Shown here: in pieces, positions 52,140-64,000 of the stretch
How positions within the stretch are numbered: position 1 is the first letter of the stretch
Layout: the number at the start of each line of letters is the position of its first letter
Assembly: GCA_035048485.1 (NCBI GenBank)
Contig: CM068586.1
Span: 32,396,849 to 32,460,848, forward strand
Origin: Pteria penguin
Lineage: Eukaryota; Mollusca; Bivalvia; Pterioida; Pteriidae
Direction: 5' to 3'
Length of the DNA stretch: 64,000 bases
The notes under the pieces: model-generated
Told to the model about the DNA's origin: nothing
Seen by the model: the letters and a program-made list of their open reading frames with translations, nothing else
The model's database searches: none
Position numbers and translations under genes: made by a program

Positions 52140-53095
52140 AGTGTTTAATTCCTCCTTAAAACACTTGTTTTATGATAATCTTATTAACATTTTTGAGCAA
52201 AAGGAATTATGGTTTACGCAAAGATTGTCAATCTTATCACTAATCTCGTGGAAAGTGTACAGAAAATTTTTGAGTATCTACATACCGTTAAGCATAAAAA
52301 ACATAGATTATAAAATCATTGCATTTAGTTTTGCTAAAATATTACAAAATATATTAAATAAAGTTATTTGAATGGAACAAACTGCATATATAAAATGAAG
52401 AAATATAGGTGAAAATGCTAGAAAAATTTTAGTTGTATATGACTATTGCGAAGAAAATAATGAGGATGGTATTTTATTATTCTTAGACTTTGAAAAAGCT
52501 TTCGATTTTTGTCGAATGGAATTTTATATTTAAAACTCTATATAAATTAAATATATGAGGACAATTTGTTACCTGCATGAATATATTATATACGAAACCA
52601 ATTTTGATGTTGAAGAATAATGGATGGATATGTGAAATGAAACCAAGAATAAGACACGACTGTCCAGTTTCAAGGATGTTATACTTGTTCGTTGCAAAAA
52701 TATGGGCGCTAAATTTAGAATATTATAAATCAATTCTTGGTATATTACTTAAAAATATGGACAAAGAAATAAAAAATAATTATCATGTAGATGACCTTAC
52801 AGTTACTGTTAAAATATTACTTCACTACAACATACATGAGATACTGTTAAAAATTTATGTAAAATTGCAGGGTCTAAAATCAATATTTCTTGAACTGAAT
52901 GCATTCTTCTAGGGAAGTTGAAAGGACAATTCCTTGGAATAATTGATATAAAGGTAAATATAGATACTGTAAAATGTATTGGAATTCATATTGATCATAA
53001 CAAAGAAGAATGCCATAACAAAAATTTGGATGAAAATTATTCGGATCTTAGAATGTGTAATGTCATCAATACTCTCGCTATCACTAAAATTATAA
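52140..53095 (+). pseudogene. LINE reverse transcriptase relic, 5' segment
   Basis: The segment reads IPLSIKNIDYKIIA, then QTAYIK and RNIGENARKI across stops, motif A LLFLDFEKAFD (about 52474-52506), a motif-B-like RIRHDCPVS (about 52646-52672) and motif C YHVDD (52781-52795), then GLKSIFLELNAFF and KCIGIHID. The order is that of a non-LTR retrotransposon polymerase. At least four stops or frameshifts separate the pieces. The 5' half (endonuclease) is absent, so it is 5'-truncated at 52140. The protein would copy its RNA at a nicked target; this copy cannot. Confidence 0.8.
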
Positions 53096-53243
53096 CCACT
53101 AGGCCGGTGTCACTGCAGGTGGACTGATAGGACCCGAGGGCATCATAAGTCTAGTTTTCAGTGCTTTTGTACTAACATGAAATATATACTTTTTTTAAAT
53201 TTTCAGTCATCAAATGAAGTAAATTACTCTAAAACTAAGAAGA
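52140..53243 (+). repeat. Right arm of inverted duplication
   Basis: Partner of 1-1104 (see there). The left limit is sharp: homology starts at 52140 ('agtgtttaattcc'). The right limit is set only by the window edge on the other side. Confidence 0.9.
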
Positions 53244-53388
53244 ATCTCCCTCATGCATAGCTCTGTCCTTAGATAGATTCTTTGGTTCACTTTTCGGTCA
53301 TTCTGGTTTCAACTCTGTTCTTCAAATTGTCGAAATGTGCATATTGTGCACTAAATTAAAAGGTATATATGTTCTATATTTATTATAA
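53096..53388 (+). mobile_element. Retrozyme-like unit inserted in the LINE
   Basis: Begins ccactaggccggtgtcactg and ends ctatatttattataa, splitting the LINE frame between ...LAITKII and ...PDEENLKKL. It matches 55196-55535 throughout except for a deletion that removes the CTGAAGA half of the hammerhead; the 3' half (tgtcgaaatg...gtgcact, 53328-53351) remains. The word attataa occurs at both junctions (53089-53095 and 53382-53388). No protein is encoded. Confidence 0.7.
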
Positions 53389-54670
53389 ACGTCGCTAATT
53401 TTCTTCCGTTTCCAGATGAAGAGAACCTCAAGAAATTAACAAAATCAATATTCAATTTTATATGGAAAGCATCTGAAAAAGAAACAATTATTGGTGACAT
53501 TGAAAAAGGTGGAGTAGGTATAGTAGACATTGAAACTAAAAAAAGCAGCCCTTAGAAGCACCATGGGTAGCAAAAATCAACAAAAATAGAAGCCATATGT
53601 TTGATTTTATAAATGGATTTTGTAAAACATGAAATCGATATCAATTATCTTCTCAAAAGTAATGAAACCAAATATCATCACTTTGAGTTTGTGAGTAAAA
53701 TGCCAAAATTCTATCAAGAACGTTTTGTAAGCTTTTGTAAGATGTAAAAATTTGGTACATATGCAAGAAATGAATTAATGCAAATTATTGCAACAATCTA
53801 GGTATCTGTCAACTTTTTACGAAATAGGAAGTCTCTTTTCTTTAAAAACTGAATCCAAAGTGGAATATTACATGTTAAAGATTTTGTGGATGAAAATGCA
53901 AATTTAGAGATATTAATGATTATTAAAGAATAAAAATGATTGGTTATGTGAATATTTATCTCTAAAAATATTTTCAAAAATGTCATAAACTCCTTCGATC
54001 TGACAAATGCAGTCCATTAAAATTCACAAGAGCTACCGCCTTTTCATTTAAGACAGGTTTTAAATCAATAATATCTGATTGTATATTATTCTATAACAAT
54101 CTGATTCTCTCTAAATTTGAGAAACAATGCTATCAAAGAACACTGTCAAGAGAATTAAGTATTGAAGAAAATCAAATGTGGTTGTAAATTTAGAAATAGT
54201 AAATATTTTTGATAAATCGACATCAGAATTAAACTACAATATACTCAATAATCTATTAAATAACAATCAATATTTAAGCAAATGGAACAAAGAGAGAAGT
54301 CCACATTATGACACATGTATAGATAATGATGAGAACGCAAAACATTTAATATTTGAGTGTGTAAATGTGCAGTAGCTTTGGAATACCGTCAGTGTTTGTC
54401 TTAAGTTTGATGTATAATGGAAACATATACTCAATGGTCTGTTTCGAGATATTAACAAAAAGTATTCTGTATAAATAATACTATATCGTTTATTGCTTAT
54501 AAGATATATAAATATAAAACGGCATGTCGAATACATAATGAATTAGAAACTCAAGAGAATATGGGACAACATATTAAATATCCAGTTTATCCACAAATAT
54601 TAATTCTAAAATGTACAGATATTGATAATATGTCAAACTACCTTTATAAACTTGAATTGTTATAGGGTTT
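53389..54670 (+). pseudogene. LINE reverse transcriptase relic, 3' segment
   Basis: The polymerase resumes with PDEENLKKL and FNFIWKASEK, then GGVGIVDIE, then (after a frameshift) HEIDINYLLKSN and MPKFYQERF, FDKSTSELNYNILNNLL and a C-terminal SPHYDTCIDNDENAKHLIFE followed by C and a LWN-type end. FIWK...GGLGL and C-x2-C...H-x4-C-type endings are standard for LINE ORF2 C-termini. Stops and frameshifts occur throughout. The relic ends before the AT-rich tail at about 54670-54780. Confidence 0.75.
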
Positions 54671-55112
54671 TTTATCACTAGAACAGTTACACACAAGTAT
54701 TTTTACCTTGCAATGATGCTTTTGTAATGTTTATATGTATATGTTTGTAATAAATATTTTTTCATAAAATTTTATACCGGAATATTATAGATACACTAGA
54801 TGATATGTTTACAATGCTGCTCTCGAATCAATATAGGTTTATATTAAATTCACAACACCTTTAGCTGGAGATGTATGATATTGAACTAATGTAAATACAT
54901 TACAATACTTGTAATGGACATACTCAATACCCGAGGTATTGTAAATTTGTTGTATCTGTTACATTAACATTTTATATTTCAAAGGATTTTAAAACTATCT
55001 ATAACAAGGTTATAGTAAATGAATTTTAATTCATTTATAATTTTGCTTTCTTATTTTACGTTTTCAATTTTGTTGGAAATTTTATTTCTAAACGAATGTG
55101 ATTTAAACGAAT
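54671..55112. other. Non-coding AT-rich stretch (LINE tail and spacer)
   Basis: Probably the LINE 3' UTR followed by unrecognised DNA. No gene. Confidence 0.4.
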
Positions 55113-55156
55113 GCATTACTGAAGAGACCTAAGTTGTCGAAATGCGCATATGGTGC
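55113..55156 (+). ncRNA. Hammerhead ribozyme, 5' copy
   Basis: Core CTGAAGA (55119-55125, fits CUGANGA) and GAAA (55139-55142). Stem I is gcatta (55113-55118) with tggtgc (55151-55156): six pairs, two of them G-U. Stem II is gac/gtc (55126-55128 with 55136-55138). Stem III is ATGC/GCAT (55142-55149) with no real loop, and the cleavage-site base is A (55150). All three stems and every conserved core base are present. A palindromic, loop-less stem III is typical of the hammerheads in Penelope-like elements and animal retrozymes, which act as dimers. Confidence 0.75.
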
Positions 55157-55450
55157 ACTAAATTTAAAGGTATATGTGTTCTATATTTATTATAACCACT
55201 AGGTCGGTGTCACTGCTGGTGGACATAGTCTCCGAGTGTATCATAAGTCTAGTTTTCAGTGCTTTTGTACTGACATGAAAATATATACTTCAAATTTTCA
55301 GTCATCAAATTAAGTAAATCATTCTAAAACTAAGGAGTATCTCCCTCATGCATAGCTTTGTCCTTAGATAGGTTCTTTTCGGTCATTTTTGTTTCAACAC
55401 TGCTCTTCAAATATTGATCTATTTTGAGAATTCCAATCATTTGGCCACGA

Positions 55451-55494
55451 GCATCACTGAAGAGACAGAAGTTGTCGAAATGCGCACATGGTAC
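55451..55494 (+). ncRNA. Hammerhead ribozyme, 3' copy (weakened)
   Basis: Core CTGAAGA (55457-55463) and GAAA (55477-55480). Stem I gcatca/tggtac has one mismatch; stem II is GACA/TGTC with loop gaagt (four pairs). Stem III ATGC/GCAC has a mismatch at the pair next to the cleavage site, so activity is doubtful. Confidence 0.6.
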
Positions 55495-55535
55495 ACTAAA
55501 TTTAAGGTATATATGTTCTATATTTATTACTAAGG

Positions 55536-56530
55536 AGTGAGGAAGCGTATTTATTTCCTCTTTTATCTTTTTTTTTTTTTTTGTTTCTGTTCAAATAATG
55601 TTATTAAGTTTTACGTCGGTATAAATCTCAGGTATTTCTTAACCATTTGCTGTGTCAATTAAGATTTCACAGTTTTGACATCTTTCACATAAATAATTAT
55701 TGTATCTATTTTTTTACTCTATTGATATAGATTCTTTGCTGCATTAGTATGACACTTCTGTAGTCATTGTAGGTAAAGTTATTTATTCTGTTTTGACTGC
55801 TATTAATTTATTTCTTTTTTACACAACTTCTCGCGGAAACAGGGTGATTGGTTTTATCACCTACACTATTCAGAGGAAATAGTGTCATACTTCAAAAGGA
55901 ATCGGCCGCGTTGATTAATCTTAGTTTTGTAACGAACAACCTGATTGGTCAAGACTTTAAATCCGAAAGTTTGTAGGACAGATTGTGACTTGGACAAATT
56001 CACTCTGTCCGGCTTTACTTAAATAAATATTAGTTTTATTTTATTTCAAACTTGATTTCTTTCAATCAGGTGAGTTCTATTATATTTTCAGTTGTTTCTC
56101 TTTTTATCTTTTTTTTTTCTAATTAATATTGTAACTTTGTTAATGTGTAAGTTAATGTATAAATTTAGTGATTTATCAATTAGAATTTTAGATTACATTT
56201 AGTTCTCATTTCTTGTTATCTTTTAGTTTGTTGCATTATTGAAACATCGAATTAGGCACAGTACTAATTTCCCGAGTTCTAAGACACATGAGGCTATATA
56301 TAGCCCTTGTGAAATCTATACTCAATGCAAGCACTTCCATGAGGTCAGTGTTCGTTAGAGGGTTGTCGCATGTTGTCCGCCGACGTCCCCAGTATCGACT
56401 TTTCTGAATTGTCAGGATTTCTAGATCCTTTGGTTGTTTACCTTCACTAAACACTGACCATTGTCATATCCATGAAACATTTAATTTTGGTATGAGAAAC
56501 ATAAGAAACACTTATAGGAATTCCAGGGTA
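55536..56530. other. Non-coding stretch downstream of the VWC gene
   Basis: No supported gene. 56060-56072 'caatcag/gtgagtt' is an excellent plus-strand splice-donor word, but no partner exon was found. A minus-strand open frame at 56236-56454 has no recognisable domain. Confidence 0.4.
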
Positions 56531-56536
56531 TTTATT
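56531..56536 (-). other. Polyadenylation signal AATAAA
   Basis: AATAAA on the minus strand, about 112 bases after the stop codon of the VWC gene and in the right orientation. Confidence 0.5.
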
Positions 56537-56647
56537 TAGTCACTCTGTATACCAAGGACCCAGTATTTGTTTTTAATATATATTTCAATGTACTTGAAAT
56601 CAATATTGAAATGTATAGTACGCAGAAATTTAAGTTGAAAAATAATT

Positions 56648-59552
<2,905 letters not shown>

Positions 59553-59575
59553 CGTGTATTGGATCTCGGTGAACT
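59553..59575 (-). other. 5'-UTR part of VWC exon and its splice acceptor
   Basis: Minus strand: ttcactttctctctgtag/agttcaccg... then ATG after 23 nt. The pyrimidine tract plus tgtag makes a strong acceptor at 59576, implying an upstream non-coding exon. That exon was not found; the intron contains the Penelope-like copy that begins about 20-35 bases beyond. Confidence 0.6.
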
Positions 59576-59593
59576 CTACAGAGAGAAAGTGAA

Positions 59594-60746
59594 ATGTGTG
59601 TTATATTTGAAGTTATAGACAAACTTCTTTCGCTAAATTTCAAAGCGACTCAAATTTCTACATTTGATTTTTCTACACTTTATACATCTCTGCCTCATGA
59701 TTTGATTAAAAGTCTGTCTCTGTTGCTGTCTCTTATACAATGGTGTTTTCACGGAGAATCTAAAACGTACATATGTACTTCCAATAACTCTGGATTCTTT
59801 TCCAACAAACAATATACTTCATATAAATACTGGACTTGCAAGGAATTATGTAAAGCACTAGATTTTCTCATGAATAATATTTTTGTGCAATTTGATGGCA
59901 AGATATATCAGCAAATAGTTGGGATTCCTATGGGTACTAACTGCGCGCCTCTGATAGCAGATTTATTTCTTTATTGTTATGAGAGGGATTTTATGGTTTC
60001 TATTCAAAAATCAAAACGTTTTGACCTCATTGACAAATTTAATAATACTTGCAGATATCTGGATGACATTTTGGTTATCGACAACCCTGAATTCGAACAA
60101 TTTATATCAGAAATATATCCACCAGAGCTCACATTGAATAAAGCTAATACTTGAGATAAATCTACACCTTTCTTAGATTTAAACATCAAAATTATCAACA
60201 ACCTAATATATACTAATATTTATGATAAACGTGAGGATTTTGGATTTCCTATTGTAAATTTCCCTTACTTGGATGGCGATGTCCCTCGACTCCCATCATA
60301 TGGTATCTATATATCTCAATTAGTTCGATTTGTCAGAGGCTGCATCCGATGTTTTGGACTTTCATAAACGAAATTTACAAATTACTACTAAACTTTTAAC
60401 TCAGGGTTACAGATATCACAAGCTAAGAAAAACATTCGGCAAATTCTTCAGATCTTATTCAGAACTTCTGTCTAAATTTGGAAATATTTCTTTTCAACAG
60501 TATGTATCCAATGGAATTTCCCATCCTAATTTTTACGGTGATCTCGTATATAAACTAAGGAAAGTAAAAGGCTCCGATAACGTTATTTTATCATGTAATA
60601 AAATAGTCAAACGTCTCCTAAATAGACAATATGATATTGAGATCATCAAAAAGACTATAGGTCTTGTATTTGGCCCCTCTACAGCCTTATGCAGACTTTT
60701 ACTTGAACGTTGCACGCTGACTAACAGGGCGGTGGGGACTATATGA
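59594..60746 (+). pseudogene. Penelope-like reverse transcriptase, inactivated copy
   Basis: The first frame (59594-60154) reads TFDFSTLYTSLPHDLIKS, NIFVQFDGKIYQQIVGIPMG, TNCAPLIADLFLYCYERDF and RYLDDILVIDNPEFEQFI: motif A (TFDFSTLYT), motif B (GIPMG...AP) and the catalytic YLDD motif C. A stop after NKANT interrupts it. The same frame continues with PFLDLNIKI, IYDKREDFGFPIVNFPYLDG and YGIYISQLVRF. A frameshift at about 60330 moves the C-terminal part (QGYRYHKLRKTFGKF...GDLVYKLRKVKG) to another frame ending at 60746. I place it with Penelope-like RTs by the G-x-P/A-MG and Y-x-DD style; no GIY-YIG endonuclease was seen. The first ATG is not the true start; the copy is 5'-truncated. Confidence 0.7.
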
Positions 60747-61240
60747 CGGGCCTTGTCCAAATCTCTTTCAGAGGAGACATGGTCCTGAACCTCGTCCCCT
60801 CTGACTGTTAGTCGGGACTCCTACAGATCTAGGGTCTTAGCTCGCTTTCAGACTGGCAGAGCACGGTTTATCATGTTGATGTCGCATATATTTTTATACC
60901 ATTATGTTTTTTACAATACCTTACGTGTTTATATTTTTATGACCTCTCAATATGCGATACCTGTTGACCCTTGTTCTTTACATGGAGGATTATTTATAAA
61001 TTTTTAAATGTACGTCTTTTGATTGTTCTGCTGTTACGGTGAGTGGGAAGGTGGGCCCGTAAACCGGTTAACCACACCATTTATTTGGCTTTTGTCAAAT
61101 TAAATGACCGTCCTAAGTCGGTATCGTAATTGCACTACAATCAAATATTTTTGTAATGTGTTAAATGTTCTATTATATTATTTATATTCATGTATTGTAT
61201 AGCTCCATGGTGACTTCTGCCACATAACTGAGCCGGTAAC
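60747..61240 (+). mobile_element. 3' non-coding part of the Penelope-like element
   Basis: 60771-60870 is shared with the relic at 44833-44940, and 61018-61078 ('ttctgctgttacggtgagtgggaagg...') returns inverted at 63803-63862, so this tail belongs to a repeated element. The exact 3' end is not defined. Confidence 0.55.
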
Positions 61241-63089
61241 TCCTCTTTTTTCTTTGACATTATAAATAAGTGTGGTACATGTACCTGATATGTTATTATA
61301 TTTCAACCCTGTTGAAGATTTATAATATTGTGAGCATACAACGCAATATGTTTATACAAATTGTATCGTATTTATAATATATAAAAACAAAAACAAAAAA
61401 GGTCAAATTTTAATGAAGATGGCACAATGCTGGTTGACACCTTAATTTGTGTAAATAATTTGTTGAAAATAATTCGGCTCCTTGTGCAATGTATATCAAA
61501 GGCATTCTCAGGATTTTGATACATGTTGATCTTTTGAATGTTACAAATCATAAGCAATGAAATTACTTTTAATATATTGTGAGTTTTTCACAAGACGGAT
61601 TTCGCCCCTGATCACACCTGTTTCTTTATTAACAGAAATCCAAATTTATCGATTTAACATAATGTTGAGTATGAATATTGTAAAAAATATCTATGTGTCT
61701 AAGAAAGATATTACTTATTCAGTACGGGTATGTCTTTCAGATTTAGGAATCTCAGTTACTAAGATGTGGATATTTTGATGTCACTGAATATGCCAAATAT
61801 ATTTATTTTTTTAGAATCTTCACTACGAAACAGAACATTTATAAAGGGTACGCAATTTGAATCGGAAACCCACTATATTGATACTTATTGCTGTTAAATT
61901 ACAGATATTGTTCATCAGAAAAAGAAGGCATCATATTGCAAAAGCGATATCAGAATCATAGGGTTCTTTCGACAAAAAAACTATCTACGGATGTATGTTT
62001 GAAAGACCAAGACTTTCTGTGAAGACACGATAGAAACGACAAGTTTTAACCATTCCAATAGTAGAGAGGTATACAAAATAGAGAAACTTGAGTCCCTTTG
62101 CAGTTTGAGAAATAGAGTTTATCAGAATATTTTTTTGTGAAAAAAGAATAACTTGATATTGATTCGGCGCAAACCAACTGCACAAGAGATATACTGGCTT
62201 ATAATAAATTTTGGCATATGTATTTCCTAATATGTATTCTCTGTTTATTAAAAGAGGAATTGAAGTTGTATATCTAGCTACTCATTACTCCTATGCCATA
62301 ATTGGATATAACATTTAAATACTTATATCATTAAACGATACATGTTATACAATTATATTACATTTACATTTGTATCAAAATATTTTACAGGAGTAAAGAT
62401 TAACTAGACATATAATCATACCCGTCGCAATAATACACCTTTAGTAATAAATAGGAGTTAAATATATGCAACTTAATGAAATACAATATGAAAAGATATT
62501 GGTCCTATAATTCTACAATATAGAAAGAAATTACGAAGAACGCTCATGCAATACTTACACTGTTCACTTAAGAATACTGTATTGAAATACGAAGTACCAC
62601 AGCATGATTGTGAATATATATGTCACTTTCATACCAGATGACACCACTATATCTAATTAATGACAAAGTGTGATACTATTCCACATTGTTTTGCTATAAT
62701 GCTAGATCGAAAAAAGAAATAGATTTGTTAAAGAATGGAAGTCATACGTAATAAGATCACAATCTGTGCAATTCATTGTTGCAAACTTTAAAAATTCCTT
62801 CACAGCTACTGTTATTTGAAGTTTAACCATGTGATTCGTTAGCAGCAGTGAATCTTAGAACTGATTCTGTATCCTGTAAAATTATTTGTTTTTGTGAGGT
62901 CCATTTTGTGGATTTGTTATATTTTGTAAGTTCGTGGGGACATAATATGGGTCAAAAAATATAAAAAAAATAAAAAAAAATTAATTCTTACCTGCGAGCA
63001 ATACAGCTTTGCTGTCGTAATTACCCAGTTAAGAGGGTGAAAACTGATTAGATTTCAGTCCTATTGTAATAAAAGACCACATTAATTAG
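61241..63089. other. Non-coding stretch, nothing recognised
   Basis: AT-rich with several short open frames lacking domains. If the VWC gene has a non-coding first exon it should lie in or beyond this stretch on the minus strand; I could not identify it. Confidence 0.4.
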
Positions 63090-63472
63090 AGTTTTATTAT
63101 ATCAGTATCTTCTTCTCCTCGCAAACACGTCAATCGTGCGGTAGCTGAAAAATTGAAAAATAAAAACTACATCTCTGAAAAAATCAGTTTACCAGACACC
63201 AGGGATTCAAAAGCTAATCGCGACGCTGCAGCTATACAACCAGCCCATTATGCTGTAGAGACACGTGTTACGACTTCAAAAAGAAAAAGGGGTCTTGAAG
63301 TAGTCTTGTTGCCGAGTAAATATATCCAAATTGGAAGTCAATAGTGGCGTGACAAATGCCGCTAAAAGATTTTTCATAGAAAGTGGACACCAAATTGCAG
63401 AAAAACTGTACGGAGCAGATCAGTGCGTGCGGACTAGGACAGCTTCCGGTTCGTTTATACCATTGATATTAT
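63090..63472 (+). pseudogene. Coding-like stretch of unknown identity, frameshifted
   Basis: One frame from 63090 runs through RKHVNRAVAEKL, ISLPDTRDSKANRDAAA and TSKRKRGLEVV to a stop at 63344. The next frame, from about 63331, continues with EVNSGVTNAAKRFFIESG and EKLYGADQCVRTRTASG. Amino-acid composition (charged, non-repetitive) looks protein-like in both parts, and a plausible acceptor (attatatcag) precedes it. I do not recognise the family. It may be an exon plus chance, or a dead mobile-element gene with one frameshift. Confidence 0.3.
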
Positions 63473-63621
63473 AATATTATAACAGTTGAACATTGTAGAA
63501 AAATTTGAATTCTTGTTATAGTATTTTGATATATTTAATCTAGTTGAACTTTGTCATATTGGAAGGGTGGCAGCTATAGGGGAAGGGATAGATGAGAAAG
63601 TGAATGCGTGTAGTTGGGGAA

Positions 63622-63635
63622 GGGGGGGGGGGGGG
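63622..63635 (+). repeat. Poly-G run
   Basis: Fourteen consecutive G. Confidence 0.95.
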
Positions 63636-63802
63636 TGTTAGTGGTAATTTTCTATGATGAAACAATATTTAAATGAGAGCATAAGGACATCTGACTTAGC
63701 CGTATAGGAAAAGTCATCACGGAAATAGAATGACGTCACAAAAACAAATGCAGTTGATGCATCGACTTAGGAATAATGTTATGTATAGTAATGTTAGTTA
63801 CT

Positions 63803-63862
63803 TAGGGTGGTCAATCGGTTTACAGGCCCATCTTCCCACTCAGCACATCTGCAGAACAAATA
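63803..63862 (-). mobile_element. Inverted fragment of Penelope-like 3' end
   Basis: The reverse complement reads tgagtgggaagatgggcctg and taaaccgattgacca, close to 61040-61078, with similarity continuing through 'tttgttctgca' to about 63862. It indicates another copy of the element on the minus strand, running toward or beyond the window edge. Confidence 0.6.
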
Positions 63863-64000
63863 AAGGACTTAACATTAAAAAGATATGAATCGTATAGATT
63901 AAAGACCAACAATCTTTGAGAAAAATATGTTTTTGCAGGTCATCCACTCTTCGCTTCCCTTCCAAAATCACCACGGGAAATCCATTTATGCTTTGATATT

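Larger units (their letters stand above)
55113..55535 (+). mobile_element. Retrozyme-like element with two hammerhead motifs
   Basis: A non-coding unit of about 338 bp (cleavage point to cleavage point, 55151 to 55488) bounded by two hammerhead motifs in direct repeat. The body starts ccactaggtcggtgtcactg and includes 'tgcatagctttgtcctta' and 'gagcatcactgaagagac'. This matches the design of animal retrozymes: small non-autonomous repeats that yield circular RNA after self-cleavage, presumably copied by Penelope-like reverse transcriptases. Such a polymerase relic lies 4 kb away but is itself broken. Homologous pieces occur at 53096-53388 and 1-148. Confidence 0.65.

Overview
This is eukaryotic, AT-rich, intron- and repeat-dominated DNA, most likely from a bivalve mollusc. 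The evidence is a V-SINE (RUDI-like) with its tRNA head, Penelope-like reverse transcriptase relics, a LINE, a Helitron-like tail, hammerhead-ribozyme 'retrozyme' repeats of the kind known from bivalves, and a short secreted VWC protein gene with introns. No bacterial or organellar features are present. Nearly all open frames are chance frames or broken mobile elements; only one host gene can be supported.

Layout: 1-1104 is a LINE relic carrying a nested retrozyme piece, on the minus strand. It is the exact inverted copy of 52140-53243. A second inverted pair (about 3669-4580 and 49600-50808) carries a 42-bp minisatellite, so 44.5 kb of sequence is flanked by inverted arms. 4600-11156 holds simple repeats, a 245-bp MITE, a nested foldback element and a V-SINE with target-site duplication. 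11157-42974 is one satellite array of 444-bp monomers, all in one orientation. Monomers begin GGTCAAAG and end CTTTGACC. Three carry an extra 855-bp segment flanked by TATA. The array contains a 500-N gap and a 6.8-kb zone that looks like unpolished sequence. 43480-49525 holds a decayed Penelope-like copy split by a Helitron-like insert, a TIR element, a tRNA-derived SINE with a 15-bp duplication and a second V-SINE.

53096-53388 is a retrozyme-like unit inserted inside the LINE, and 55113-55535 is a related unit bounded by two hammerhead motifs. 56531-59575 (minus strand) is a small gene with a signal peptide, one complete ten-cysteine VWC module and a second partial module. A Penelope-like copy (59594 to about 61240) lies just upstream of its splice acceptor, apparently in a 5'-UTR intron. 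The right end has a frameshifted coding-like stretch of unknown identity and an inverted fragment of the Penelope-like 3' end.

No genes here form a pathway. The window mainly shows repeats inserting into one another, duplicating and expanding into satellite DNA. All calls are by eye; no alignment, folding or database search was run.
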